A DNA stretch of 64,000 bases from Theocolax elegans (taxonomy: Eukaryota; Arthropoda; Insecta; Hymenoptera; Cerocephalidae): contig CM047426.1 of NCBI GenBank assembly GCA_026168455.1, forward strand, positions 66,679,342-66,743,341, given 5' to 3'. The position numbers and the translations under genes were made by a program. Positions within the stretch are counted from its first letter, which is position 1; each line of letters begins with the position of its first letter. This document shows, piece after piece, positions 12,555 to 22,849 of the stretch. The notes below the pieces were generated by a model. The model was not told the origin of the DNA. It saw only the letters and a list, made by a program, of their open reading frames with translations, and made no database searches.

Positions 12555-12830
12555 AATTTGTTAATTTTTGAAGAAATTGATTTGTATGAAGCTTTGTTTT
12601 TTTATTATGCAGCTGGTGGAATGGTTGCTGGAGCATTATATAAATTTAATTTAGATCCCAAGATGTGTTATCGGGTGCCTTCTTTGGTAGTACCTATATT
12701 TAGAGTAGTGTATGGTACCTATATGTATGTACTTTATGTTTAAATTGATGAATTTGTCAAGTGAAAAACTCAGTGAACAAAGTCATAAATTGAAATATGT
12801 ACATGAAGAATTATTAACTTCTATTTTAAA
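12555..12830 (+). pseudogene. TIMMDC1/Tim17-family-like fragment
   Basis: The frame contains AAGGMVAGALYKFNLDPK, which resembles the glycine-rich membrane segment of the Tim17/Tim22/Tim23 family. It is closest in my memory to TIMMDC1, a mitochondrial complex I assembly factor, where a GAxxGALYKFNxGxKG pattern recurs. After that the frame loses similarity (CYRVPSLVVPIF) and stops at 12741; a second open stretch follows with SSEKLSEQSHKLKYVHEE. No full-length gene is possible here. The next gene remnant to the right, LARP1, is also decayed and on the same strand, so this looks like a block of duplicated and rotting host DNA. The family assignment is tentative. Confidence 0.35.
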
Positions 12831-13850
12831 TTACAATGTTATTAATAACATGTAAACGTTAATAATTTCTTTCTTTTTATTAATTAAATAAATTAAGAAA
12901 AATTAAGAAAAAAGTAATTATAATATTTGAAAAGACAAATATATTTAAGTAATATAAAATCAATATATTCTTAGAATTCGCGGACACAATAAATTCATTA
13001 TGTTTATTTAACGTTCAAGTCCAAATTTTTCAAGTTTATAAACAAAGTGTTTTGTTCAATTTTATTTAAAAATTTTAATTAAATTTTAATTTAAAACTTT
13101 AGAAAAATTTGGACATAATGAAAACATGTTTTACAGGGTTTGACGTTTAGATTATTTTCAAAATTTTATTTATGTGTGTGGTAAATATTTTTTACTGTTT
13201 TATATTTTTTTATATCAAATTTTGTTATAAAAATATTAGTTTTTTTTAATAAATAAAATTTCTTATTATAATTATTTTTTTTATTCGATTTTTTGTATTA
13301 AAAAATAAATAAAAAAACAAAATTGTTATAAATAAGTATTTTTGTAAAAAAATAAAAAAAACTTGAAATTCAAATTTGGATACGGGACGCAATAAATATA
13401 ACGGATAGTTAGTTTATTTATTTTATTGTGTATATATAGTTATGTATATACATTGTGTATATATATATTACGTATACACATAGTTTTTATATGATTTTCA
13501 TGAAGTTTTACTGTATGATATTAGTTATTCTAATATAAAGTTAAGTCAGTTAAGTGAGCATTACAAAATAGCAGAAGCTCTTGTCCAGTATTTGTCCAAT
13601 GTTGGCAGTGTTCGAAAATAATAGAATAACTATTTTTGGATGGTAAATAATTTTTATTTATTATCTAGTTAATTTATTTATTGTATAAGATTTATATTTT
13701 ATTTATTTTTGAATATATTAAGTTGCCGTAAGTTGTCAATAACTATAAGTAATATTTATTTTTTTACATTTTATTTATGTTTTAAATTGTAGAATAAGTA
13801 CATTATAATTAAATTTAAAGATAATTTATATAAGATAATTATGAATTATA
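12831..13850. other. AT-rich spacer, nothing recognised
   Basis: The stretch is very AT-rich, with long A and T runs and a TA-rich patch at 13425-13485. I see no coding frame with recognisable similarity and no repeat ends. Confidence 0.5.
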
Positions 13851-13965
13851 GGAGTAATTCACCTACTAGTCAATTTTAATACAAGAGTAACAATGGTAGT
13901 GAGTGGAACAATAATGGTTCAATTCAACAATAACCACGAGCCTCTTGTTTTGTATTGGGATAGTT
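13851..13965 (+). pseudogene. Possible extra exon scrap upstream of LARP1 pseudogene
   Basis: After a TAGGAG the frame reads RSNSPTSQF, stop, YKSNNGSEWNNNGSIQQ, stop, PRAS. Both stops are TAA where CAA (Gln) would fit the surrounding composition. The polar, low-complexity make-up would suit a disordered linker of LARP1, whose conserved exons follow 500 bp downstream, but nothing here is conserved enough to prove it. Confidence 0.25.
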
Positions 13966-14474
13966 TTGGCAATGTTTAATCTTTCTCAAGGTTGATCTGG
14001 TATACATTAATGGTTTGTAACATTTTATTATTACATTTTTTAATTTATTATAAATTACATTAAATTTGCATTTGATGTTGTATTTATTATTTTACTATTA
14101 AAGTTCTTATTATGTAATAATAAATACAATAATTTAAAAGAAGGCACTTATAATTATTAAGACCGAGAACATATTCAGGGTAAATATATAAATTACATAG
14201 CTATTAATTTTGAAATAAGCTTATAAAATTTATAATTTAAGCACAGTATAATTTTTATTTAACATATATAACAATCGTTAAATTATGTAATTATGCAATA
14301 TTAATTAAAGTGTTTTTCGAACATCATTAAGATTTTCAATCCATTAATTGATGTTTAATGTGTTATCTTCTAACAACTTTTATTACTTAATGTGATAGTT
14401 TTTATGTTTTTGAAAATTTAGCTTCATTTTCTATTACAATAATAATAGTTTTTTCTTTTTATTTTATATTTACA

Positions 14475-15290
14475 GAAGTAGTGCTGATACAAGTTCAAAC
14501 GAAGGTTTCTTAGCTAGTATAGTTACGGTGGTGCTCCGCAATCATTGCCAACGTTCCAACATCCTAGTCATTCGTTTTTGAAAGTAAACGGTTTCACTCA
14601 ACAAGTGCATCATTAAGGGTCATTCACGTAGTTTAAAAGGTAAGATATTAAAAAACCTTGAATTTACTTTTTGTAACTAAGTTATAAATTCTTGATGTGA
14701 TGATGATTATTATAATATGTTTTCTTTTCTTAGCTAAAGAAATCATGTTGATATTAATCATGTTGTTATATTCATTATTTATAAAATTTACATAAAGTCG
14801 TTTACTTTAGAATTCATGGAATCTCTTTTTATTTCAGAGCTTAAACAACTTGGTACAGAGAAGTTACAAGAGGTGAAAACACTCTTTCAATTTTGGTCAT
14901 TTTTCTTAAAGATGTGAAGGATATTGTTATGGGTTTAAGTGTCTCTTTTGATTTTATAATTACGGTATAGAACAAAAATTCAGACCACAACTTTATAAAG
15001 ATTTTCAAGTGGAAATTGAAAAATTATAAAAGTGGTAAGTGCATTTATCTACATAAGATATATATTTAGAATTTTTAGATAGAAATTGCATTTTACGGTA
15101 CAAATAAAATATATACTTTGAAATTGTTATATTAAAATATATTTTTAAAAAATCTTAAGATAGATTACAATGTAATTGTCTATTAACAGGTATATTATTT
15201 TATACATACATATATTATTTTTTTAGAAAGAAAATTATGGCTTAAACATTTTTGGAGAAGGAGAAGGAGAGTATAAAACATTTGTTTAAC
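14475..15290 (+). pseudogene. LARP1 (La-related protein 1) pseudogene, DM15 region
   Basis: Three decayed exons of the C-terminal DM15 region are recognisable. Exon 14475-14639 carries GGAPQSLPTFQHPSHS and VNGFTQQVHH. Exon 14838-15034 carries LGTEKLQE, TLFQFWSFFL and EQKFRPQLYKDFQVE, followed by a weak third exon from 15227. These match LARP1, an RNA-binding protein that binds the mRNA cap and 5' TOP motif through DM15. Splice signals remain: acceptor CAG and donor GTAAGA around exon one, TTTCAG and GTAAGT around exon two, and the phase-1 junction rebuilds a Glu codon. Lesions include a frameshift after VHH, a stop in the FRFYSYG segment and loss of about 20 residues after FWSFFL. Retained introns argue for a DNA-level duplication, not a retrocopy. 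Confidence 0.85.
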
Positions 15291-15570
15291 TTGTCCTTTG
15301 TACATCAAAAGTATTGTAATGTAAGTTTTTATTATAGCATAAAAGAAAATAATTTTTTTAACACTCCGTGCGCGAAACACGGTTTCTCGTGCTTGTTTTG
15401 CGTGTGCGAAACATGAGATTTTTTAACCGTGTGCGAAACATGACCGCCAATTGTTTTGCGAACTTCAGGTCGACGTTTGAATTGTAGATCTTAAGGTTAT
15501 CTGGACAGAGATTTTCCGAATCAACAAAGTATCGATAATATTAACTAAAATTTTAAATTGTTGAAAAGAA

Positions 15571-15699
15571 ATGAGCTCAGAAAGTGATTCGGAAGAAGCT
15601 TATGACGATTCAGTACCGACAGATATGGCTGATCAAGCAAATAATATTTTTAATAATTATAGTTCTTTACACAGATATATCGTATATAGTTGCATATAA
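15571..15699 (+). CDS. Short acidic ORF inside left inverted repeat
   Basis: The 42-codon frame starts MSSESDSEEAYDDSVPTD and ends at a TAA in AT-rich sequence. The acidic Ser/Glu/Asp start resembles the N-terminus of many eukaryotic transposases or their accessory proteins, but no domain can be named. Because it sits in the inverted repeat, a nearly identical copy exists at 17851-17979 on the other strand. It may be a first exon whose downstream exons have been lost; the acidic exon at 16223-16410 on the same strand is a candidate partner. Confidence 0.4.
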   Translation: MSSESDSEEAYDDSVPTDMADQANNIFNNYSSLHRYIVYSCI

Positions 15700-16222
15700 T
15701 ATCTTATATACATATTCTTTTTATTATCCATAGTTCTACATTTACTTTTTTTTCGTTTACTCGTCTAATTGTCACCTTCGCTACGCTCGGGTGACAAATC
15801 GACTCGTCTCGCTCCGCTCGGTAATAACCTGGAAACTTATTAACGTGTTTCGCTCATGGAGTGTTAAAAAATAGTATACAATACACGTACACGGAACAGG
15901 TGATCCACACACTCGTCTTACTTGTCACCCTCGCTCCGCTCGGGCGTCAAACTCGACTCCTGCGTGAATCACCTGTTTCGCGCACTTGTATCGTAATCTA
16001 CTATTTACTTTTTGTAAAATAATTGTAAAATAATTTATTTATTTTAAAGATGAGTATGAAAGTGTAGTGCATTTAAATGATGAAGTCATACTAGTTGGGT
16101 AGCTGAATTTCAAAAAAGTACGCCTTCAAAACAAAAATGTTAGATAGGAATCATTTTTAGTAACAATGATAATAATTTCAATATTTATTTTTCATTTTTT
16201 ACATAAATATAATTAATTTTAG

Positions 16223-16410
16223 AATGGTGTACAAAATTTGACACTTCAAGAAAGACTGAAAAATTGGCGGTTAAGGCGTCACTTGACTATATTTCTGAAA
16301 TACTTGGACCAGATTTACAAGATGGTAGCAATTTATCTGATGACGAAAATGATGAACCGGAGAAAGATATTAAAGACTTACATACAACAAATACTGATAA
16401 AAGAAAATGA
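16223..16410 (+). CDS. Candidate internal exon of the TIR element
   Basis: A TTTTAG acceptor is followed by an open frame with no Met start that reads EWCTKFDTSRKTEKLAVKAS, then LDYISEILGPDLQDG, and ends in an acidic tail (SDDENDEPEKD) and DKRK-stop. Composition and an acceptor directly at the frame start support a real 3' exon. Its acidic tail matches the style of the ORF in the inverted repeat, so both may have belonged to one transposon protein. I cannot name the family. Confidence 0.4.
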
Positions 16411-16449
16411 TATTACATCAACAATAATTATACAATAGAAGCAAACTTT

Positions 16450-17290
16450 TTAACGTTTTTTCATATTTTTTTGATTACTTTAACCGATTTTCTATGTTTA
16501 TCTTCGAAAATATTGTTTTGAGCGTTAAGCGTATAATAGAAAAAAGGTTTATTATTTTAATAGGAACATTTTGTTTCTTAAAAGTTTTTCAGTAAAAACA
16601 ATACATTTCGTTTTATTGCGAAAATACGTGTTTTTTTGTGCTTTTTTCATTATTTTGACCGATTTTCTATGTTTATCTTCGAAAATATTGTTTTGAGCGT
16701 TAAGCGTATAATAGAAAAAAGGTTTATTATTTTAAGACGAACATTTCCTTCATTAAAAGTTTTTCAGTAAAAACAATAGATCTCGTTTTATTGCGAAAAA
16801 ACGTGTTTTTTTGTGCTTTTTTTCATTATTTTGACCGTTTTTCTATGTTTATCTTCGAAAACATTGTTTTGAGCGTTAAGTGTACAAAAGGAAAAAGTTT
16901 TATAATTTTGTAACGAATATTTTGTCTATTTACGCTTTTTATATAAAAATGATACATTTCAATTTATAACGAAAAAACGTGCTTTTTTGTAGATTTTTAA
17001 TCATTTTAATCGTTTTTATATTGTTATCTTCAAAAAAACAGTTTTGATCATGAAGTGTTCAATGGGAAAAAGTTTTGTAATTTTGTGACGAATATTTTGT
17101 CTATTTACACTTTTTATATAAAAATGATACATTTCAATTTATAAAAAACGTGCTTTTTTGTACATTTTTATTGATTTTCATTGTTTTTATGTACGTATCT
17201 TTAAAAATATTGCTCGAATCACAAGGTGTTGTATAGAAAAAAGTTTTATAATTTTAAGACGAAAATTTTGTCTAAATTCATTATGTACGT
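16450..17290 (+). repeat. 175-bp tandem repeat, about 4.5 copies
   Basis: The anchor TTTTCTATGTTTATCTTCGA recurs at 16488 and 16663 and, in diverged form, near 16838, 17013 and 17184; spacings are 175, 176, 175 and 171 bp. Each unit also carries TTGTTTTGAGCGTTAAG and AACGTGTTTTTTTGTGC. Divergence rises from left to right. It forms the core of the inverted-repeat element. Confidence 0.85.
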
Positions 17291-17850
17291 AAGAACAGTA
17301 TTTTTGGAGATAATATGCATAAACCAATTTTACGAAATTGTAAAACGCTCCATAACTTCCACAATTTATGAGCGATATATCTGAAAATAGGACCACAGAG
17401 TTCTATAATTATAACAAATATACCCTGTAAATTCAGCTCAATCGATTAAAAATTAGCAGAGTTATTTTGGTCACAGGTTTTCATACATACACACATCCAT
17501 ACATACATTTTAGGGAGAGATTTGGATGGGTTTTAAGTTGCATAATAGTAGATTACGATACAAGTGCGCGAAACAGGTGATTCACGCACGAGTGGAGTTT
17601 GACGCCCGAGCGGAGCGAGGGCGACAAATAAGACGAGTGTGTGGATCACCTATTCCGTGTACGTGTATCGTATACTATTTTTTAACACTCCGTGAGCGAA
17701 ACACGTTAATAAGTTTCCAGGTTATTAGGCGAGCGGAGCGAGACGAGTCGATTTGTCACCCGAGCGTAGCGAGGGTGACAATTAGACGAGTAAACGAAAA
17801 AAAAGTAAATGTAGAACTATGTATAATAAAAAGAATATGTATATAAGATA

Positions 17851-17979
17851 TTATATGCAACTATATACGATATATCTGTGTAAAGAACTATAATTATTAA
17901 AAATATTATTTGCTTGATCAGCAATATCTGTCGGTACTGAATCGTCATAAGCTTCTTCCGAATCACTTTCTGAGCTCAT
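17851..17979 (-). CDS. Second copy of the acidic ORF, right inverted repeat
   Basis: This is the inverted partner of the ORF at 15571-15699. It begins MSSESDSEEAYDDSVPTD and differs by an Ile for Met at codon 19. Both copies are open to the same stop, so the frame has survived the divergence of the arms, or gene conversion keeps them alike. Confidence 0.35.
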   Translation of the reverse strand: MSSESDSEEAYDDSVPTDIADQANNIFNNYSSLHRYIVYSCI

Positions 17980-18284
17980 TTCTTTTCAACAATTTAAACT
18001 TTTAGTTAATATTATCGATACTTTGTTGATTCGGAAAATCTCTGCCAGATAACCTTAAGACCTACAATTCAAACGTCGACCTGAAGTTCGCAAAACAATT
18101 GGCGGTCATGTTTCGCACACGGTTAAAAAATCTCATGTTTTGCACACGCAAAACAAGTACGAGGAACCGTGTTTCGCGCACGGAGTGTTAAAAATTTTAT
18201 TTTTATGTCAAAATATATAATTTTTTGAGGTATCACATATTTTGCGATGATGAAAATATAAGGCACTTCCGTGTAACGATCGTG

Positions 18285-18497
18285 CCTAAAAATTAAAAAC
18301 CGAATATAAACTAGAAGAGAAGAATTATTGAACAATTAAAATTAAAAGGTCTTATTACCTTCGCACAACCCTCCACTCTACATGTCGAAAAGAAAACGAG
18401 GACCTCCCCGAAGGGAGTCCTGTACACTAGTGAGACTTATATACTATTATAACGTCGTCTAACCGCTAACAATACATTTCGGCATATACATATACAA

Positions 18498-18538
<41 letters not shown>

Positions 18539-19954
18539 GACGTGTCCACTGGGGATTAGGGTGGAGTCACGGTTAAAACACAAATTAAACAACTTCGTAA
18601 AAGGAGATTGCAGGTTTATTGCACTTAATGTGCTCGTAAGTATTACACGTGTTACACGGCAAAGCAGCGGCTTTGCCGTTCAAAGTTGCCAGTCACGTTG
18701 GCCGCGGTCGCTCGCGTTCGCGCGATTGCGGGCCGTCCCGCACCTAACCACGCGTCGCGCACACACACTGAAAGGAAGCTGGATTTGGGAGGAAGGAGCA
18801 CGGCTCACCTGGACGCTCGTCTCCTGGGTCCCTCGGACACACACGTGGTTTGTAAAAAATAGCGATATGGCGTGGTACACGATCGGTGGTCGGTCGCAGT
18901 CTGTCGAGTATCGGCACGCACGAAGCGAGAGAGTTTTCCCTCGGCGTATTGCGCAGGCGCGCCTACTCTCGCGTCTCGAGTCGTGCGCGCTCGGCTCAGT
19001 TCGTACTGGCCGCTCGGGCCGTGATTTCGCTGCCACGACGGGGATGTCGTCGACGACGTTGACTTCGTGGTGCTGGATGGCGATTGAGTAACTGCAGCCC
19101 TGCTGAGAATACTATCTGCGAGGTAAGCGTTTAAATCGTTCCATAGTACCTCGATGTTAAGCTAATCCGAGCCCCTCGAGTTTCTTTATTGCAGGTGCCG
19201 TATGTTATCAATACGGGATCTTCGGCTCGGAGTGTCCGGACAGCTGGAGCACATCGGCGTCTCATAACAGCCCTCAGTGAGCGGAGCCAGGCAGCGGTGA
19301 ATCGTCGTCGTCCTATGGAGTGCCGCCAAGGTAATTTACCTACTTTCCTCGGGCTCTATCTAGATGTTTGTTTGTGTCTGCCATAACCTCAACTAGACAT
19401 GTCATCTCCTTTCCTGTTGGTCCTACAGACATACCTGGGAGAAGCTATGCCTGGTTATAGCTTCTCCATCCTCGTTCCTTAGTAGTCGACCAACTTGGTA
19501 ATTAATTACCGTTTCAGGTACTCTGATTGGCAGTACACCGTGGCTTGAGCGCAAGGGCGCTACCTCATTCCAAGGCCTGGAGTCTTCACCTGGGCTGCTC
19601 AACATCGGAGGCTTCTCTTGGGTGCTGGAGAGGGCAATCAAGGCTGGATGGGACCTGGGGATATGGTACGGGTCATTACTGGTGCTGGAGAAGACATAAG
19701 GACGCTGGATCAACGGAGCAGTGTGTGTGTGTGCCATTGTGCGCAGTCAGGAGTCGCATCTCCTTTGCTTCGGGTTCTCCTGCTTACTACGCATTGTAAG
19801 CCTATATCGGTTGCACACATTCGCATATGTGTGTCTAATAGGACTTAACTGGTATGTATAGCACGCTTACTTCGCATAGTAAGCTTGACAGGTGCTATAC
19901 TATACCTTGTCTCGCTAGTTATTTCTAAGTGACATGTAGTGTAACTACAATGTC

Positions 19955-19997
<43 letters not shown>

Positions 19998-20293
19998 CAT
20001 GTACAATGTGTACACGTACAAGTACATACTTACAAACCGTATCAAAATAATAAAGGAGTAAATATATTGCGGGGCCAAACGAACTGAAACTTCTTTCATG
20101 TACTAGGCAATACTACGCGCCGCGAAGAAGTAACACACTCGACCTGTTAAACCCAAGCCTACTAGGATTCCCCCCGGCAGCTCATAAGACGTGCCACCTC
20201 CATGCGACGCATAATCCCCCCATACCCAGAGACTGAACACATCAAGTGGACGGCCAAGCGAAAGAGTTAACAAATATCGATGTACCATACCGC
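18285..20293 (-). mobile_element. Penelope-like element 3' untranslated region (with insert)
   Basis: This follows the GIY-YIG stop on the minus strand. It matches 33855-34385 in inverted orientation, apart from the 1.42-kb insert at 18536-19957. The shared part includes GC-rich sequence just after the stop (20100-20290), an (AT)n tract, and the end near AAAATTAAAAACCGAATATA. The shared 3' limit (18285 and 34385) suggests the true element end or a common truncation point. In Penelope-like elements such terminal copies act as LTR-like repeats. Confidence 0.75.
18536..19957. mobile_element. LTR-like insert, 1,422 bp
   Basis: The insert begins TGTGACGTGTCC and ends AATGTCACA, so it has TG...CA ends with a six-base inverted terminus. 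It splits an (AT)n tract that is continuous in the copy at 34140-34165, so the flanking ATAT duplication is expected but cannot be measured. The interior is GC-rich in its first half, with internal repeats such as GGTGCTGGAGA (19620 and 19680) and CGCATTGTAAGCC against CGCATAGTAAGCT. There is no credible coding frame; overlapping frames on both strands at 18498-19848 have no recognisable product. The best reading is a solo LTR of unknown family. Confidence 0.6.
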
Positions 20294-20760
20294 CTACGCA
20301 CATAACATTTTCACACTGTCAAGCGTAACTTTATATATGTTTTTTAGAAAATTTACGTCTTCAATACGGTTTAATGTCTCGTCATGTATATAAATATTCA
20401 TCATTTCAGAGAACATACGTTTTTTAAAATTATTTTCAATGTCCATGATACATGTTTTTTTAAAATCAATGCTATGTCCTGTTTTAATTGTGTCGACCGC
20501 TAAAGCCGATCTGTCATTTTTATTTTTTACGTCATATTCATGTTCTCTTATGCGGGTTTTGAGTTTACGCTTACTCGTGCCTATGTATAACGCTGGGCAG
20601 TTACCACATGGTATCTTATATACAATATTACAAATTTCATTCTTTACTGTTTTATCTTTACCCAATTTAATAATCTTGTTAAATTTATTTATAGTGCGAT
20701 TAATCAATAGAAAATCATGCTTCTTAATATATACGTTTAGTTTCGGAGTCAATCCTTTTA
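20294..20760 (-). CDS. GIY-YIG endonuclease domain of Penelope-like element
   Basis: The frame encodes the C-terminal endonuclease that nicks target DNA for reverse transcription in Penelope-like elements. Motifs in order: a linker ending LGKDKTVKNE, then NIVYKIPCGNCPALYIG (the GIY and YIG strands, with a CxxC between), KLKTRIREHE (conserved Arg and His), TIKTGHSIDF, and KKRMFSEMMNIYIH with the candidate catalytic Glu. The stop at 20294 follows SVKMLCA. Compared with the copy at 33483-33854 there is a His to Asp change just before TIKTGH, at a position usually His in the family, and a few other differences. The RT end lies directly upstream in the same direction. It is part of a broken polyprotein and not an independent gene. 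Confidence 0.9.
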
Positions 20761-21000
20761 TGAATGGTAAAACAACCCTTGGTCTCCGGATTTGATTTCT
20801 GTTTAATAGATTATCGTTAATATTAGTGTTAACATTATTATTTAAGTATATAACATTCTTTTTTTAATATATTTTCGAATAAATGCAAGCGGATAATTAT
20901 TATTTAATAAAAAATTTGTTATTATTTTAACATTTTCTTTGTGAAAAGTAGAATCAGATAGTGAAATCGCCTTATCAACTACCCCAATAGACATATCATT
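20761..21000 (-). pseudogene. Penelope-like RT C-terminal (thumb/linker) segment
   Basis: Reading leftwards, the frame gives GVVDKAISLSDSTFHKENV, TNFLLNNNYPLAFIRKYI and, after a frameshift near 20860, RPRVVLPFIKGLTPKLN, which runs into the GIY-YIG frame. NNNYPLxFI followed by PRVVLPFIxGL is the standard connection between RT and endonuclease in Penelope-like elements. At its right end the RT is split by the AT-rich insert at 21001-21740. Confidence 0.8.
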
Positions 21001-21740
21001 GCAAATTGACAGCAACTTTGCAAAAAAAATTGTACCTGTTTATCCAAAATTTGCGTCAATGTAAGTCCTTATTTATTATAAATTTGCTTCAAATCATTTA
21101 CATGAAAATAGTGACAGCAAATTTATATAAAATTAAAGTCAATTGTTGCATAAAATTATTACTTTTTAAATAGCAAGTATTGCTATAAATGTGCTTTTAT
21201 TTTGTTGAAATAATATTTTAAGTAAATATAATAGAATACTTATATTATTTTTGTGCAACTAGATCGCACGTCGCATCGCCACAACTAGTAAATGTGTTAG
21301 ACTCTTATAATTGCAAAAAAAGTAACAAAACTTGAAATACTTCACAAAAACACAGATTTTCTTGAATAAAAAATACGTTGAAATTATTATTTTCATGATT
21401 GCAAAATAGCAACAAATTATCATCAAATCTTTTTGCGATATACTGCACTATGTAAGCATTTACTGATTTAATTTTGCTACCAATTTGCTGAAAAAGAATT
21501 TCTCAGATTATGATATATTTCTTAGCAAATATATACCAAAATTATATCAACTCGTGTAGCAGAGTTAAATATCAAATTAATCTAAATCTGCGTCCTTATT
21601 TGTTAGCAAATTTATAGCAATTATTTGTTGCAACTTTTTTTAACAATTTTACATAAAATTTAGGTACACGTCAGTATTATGTAAAGTCTTGTTAGCAAGT
21701 TTAACACAAGTTGTTTTCAAAAAATGTGTAGCAAGTTTTA
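21001..21740. mobile_element. AT-rich insert splitting the RT, about 740 bp
   Basis: Joining the flanks restores a continuous RT reading (HHPQSQK then MSIGVVDK), which fixes the insert to within a few bases; the T run at the junction leaves slight doubt. The insert has no ORF. The striking feature is a scatter of about a dozen AGCAA/TTGCT words, as in AGCAAATTTATAGCAATT at 21604-21621. No clear inverted ends or target duplication are visible, so the type of element is unknown. Confidence 0.6.
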
Positions 21741-21987
21741 TTTTTTGAGATTGTGGGTGGTGTGAATGAAAATTAAGATAACGGCCTGAAGCTGAGTTTT
21801 TCTGTACCAATTGGTTATAGGCGTAGTGTTATCATATCTGTAAATATGTAGGTCAAGAAGAGGCAATCTACCATCCACATCCAGCTCCAATGTAAATTTA
21901 AGAGGATCACAAAAGTTATTAAACTTGTTTAGAACCTCTCATCAATTTTATTTTCTTTAATTATTAATAGAGTATCATCTACATATC
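21741..21987 (-). pseudogene. Penelope-like RT catalytic segment with YVDD
   Basis: Reading leftwards from 21985 the frame gives RYVDDTLLIIKENKIDE, then KFNNFCDPLKFTLELDVDG, RLPLLDLHIYRYDNTTPI and NWYRKT, with HSHHPQSQ at the end. YVDD is the catalytic metal-binding motif of the reverse transcriptase palm; LELDxDGxLPLLDLxI is the following conserved block in Penelope-like RTs. A small frameshift lies after KIDE and another after NWYRKT. The segment begins exactly at YVDD because the 10.2-kb insert cuts the gene there. The missing upstream part lies at 32186-33470 in the same orientation and ends LLYKR. Confidence 0.9.
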
Positions 21988-22055
21988 ACGGGGCGCGTGT
22001 CGCGCACCCGAGGCAAGTATGGGTACGCGGCACTAGCCCTATATACAGCTAAAAC
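21988..22055 (+). repeat. Hairpin plus GCAAGTATGG module
   Basis: A GC-rich hairpin (GGGGCGCG, loop TGT, CGCGCACCC) is followed by GAGGCAAGTATGGG, then a CG-rich word and TATATACA. The same order occurs at 48157-48215 and 58865-58915, where the hairpin is GGGCGC-GATA-GCGCCC. Here it is the first thing inside the 10.2-kb insert. Confidence 0.7.
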
Positions 22056-22524
22056 AAACCTTTAATTTTTACTTTCTTAATTTTTTAATGTACATCTTTT
22101 TTTATACGTTTCAACATTAACCCCCAATAATTCTTAGTCATATTTTATAGTTTCGACAAAATTTTGGATTCATTCATTACCGCATTTTTACAATAAAACG
22201 ATATCAAGATTTCGGATGTCGAATTCTTTACTTTCGGAATGAGAGAAAAATTTTTCTTTTTCTTCGTGTTCTCCAACATTATATATATAGATATACTCAT
22301 AATAAATAATAGGCGATGAGAGACTAGAGACTATATAGAGATGTTGAAGCAGCGCCGCCTACCGGTCGAAATTCTTTACTTTTGGAATAAGAGGAAAATT
22401 TTTCTGTTTCTTCGTGTTCTCCAACACTATATATATATATATATTTTACATAGACAGCTAATTTAACCCTTAAATTTAACTGTTATTTTAAATTTTCAAA
22501 TCTAAAATTAATCGGGGGGCCTTT

Positions 22525-22574
<50 letters not shown>

Positions 22575-22849
22575 ATATTATGACATTCCCGTATCTTCAT
22601 CAAAAATGTCACCTAACCTAACACATAGGTGCAGGGGATCAGATTTACTTACACGGGAGAGAAAGAGAGATAGAGTGAAGTGAGAGATAATCAAGTCAAA
22701 CGTCAACCTGCGTGTACATTACAGCGTGCAAAAAGTGTTACAGATAAAACAAGTATTTCTGTGTAAAGAAAAATAGCATCTCACTAATAAGATGAGTAAA
22801 TAAACGATAAAAAGGAAAAAGTCCGAAGAGAGATAGAATATTTAATGAA
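22056..22849. other. AT-rich spacer with a duplicated 75-bp block and (AT)n
   Basis: A block with TTTTTCTTCGTGTTCTCCAA occurs at about 22220-22290 and again at about 22370-22440, each followed by ATATAT. A long (AT)n lies at 22528-22566. The 200 bp before 22850 may be the 5' untranslated region and promoter of the next gene, but I see no firm TATA box. No coding frame is seen. Confidence 0.5.

Larger units (their letters stand above)
15358..18191. mobile_element. 2.8-kb element with 650-bp terminal inverted repeats
   Basis: Segments 15358-16005 and 17543-18191 are inverted copies with scattered mismatches. The outer end reads TTAACACTCCGTGCGCGAAA on the left and its reverse complement on the right. 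A second, inner copy of this end motif lies inside each arm (15842-15868 and 17684-17707, CGAAACACG next to GGAGTGTTAA), so each arm is itself a 510-bp unit with inverted ends plus an extra 140 bp. The arms carry GAGCGNAGCGAG islands and the start of an acidic ORF. The 1.5-kb centre has one candidate exon and a 175-bp tandem repeat. I do not recognise a transposase, so the superfamily is open; it may be a non-autonomous derivative. Confidence 0.8.

Noticed and set aside
18498..19848. Long overlapping frames on both strands in the GC-rich LTR-like insert
   Set aside because: They overlap each other, start in (AT)n translation in one case, and have no recognisable motif.
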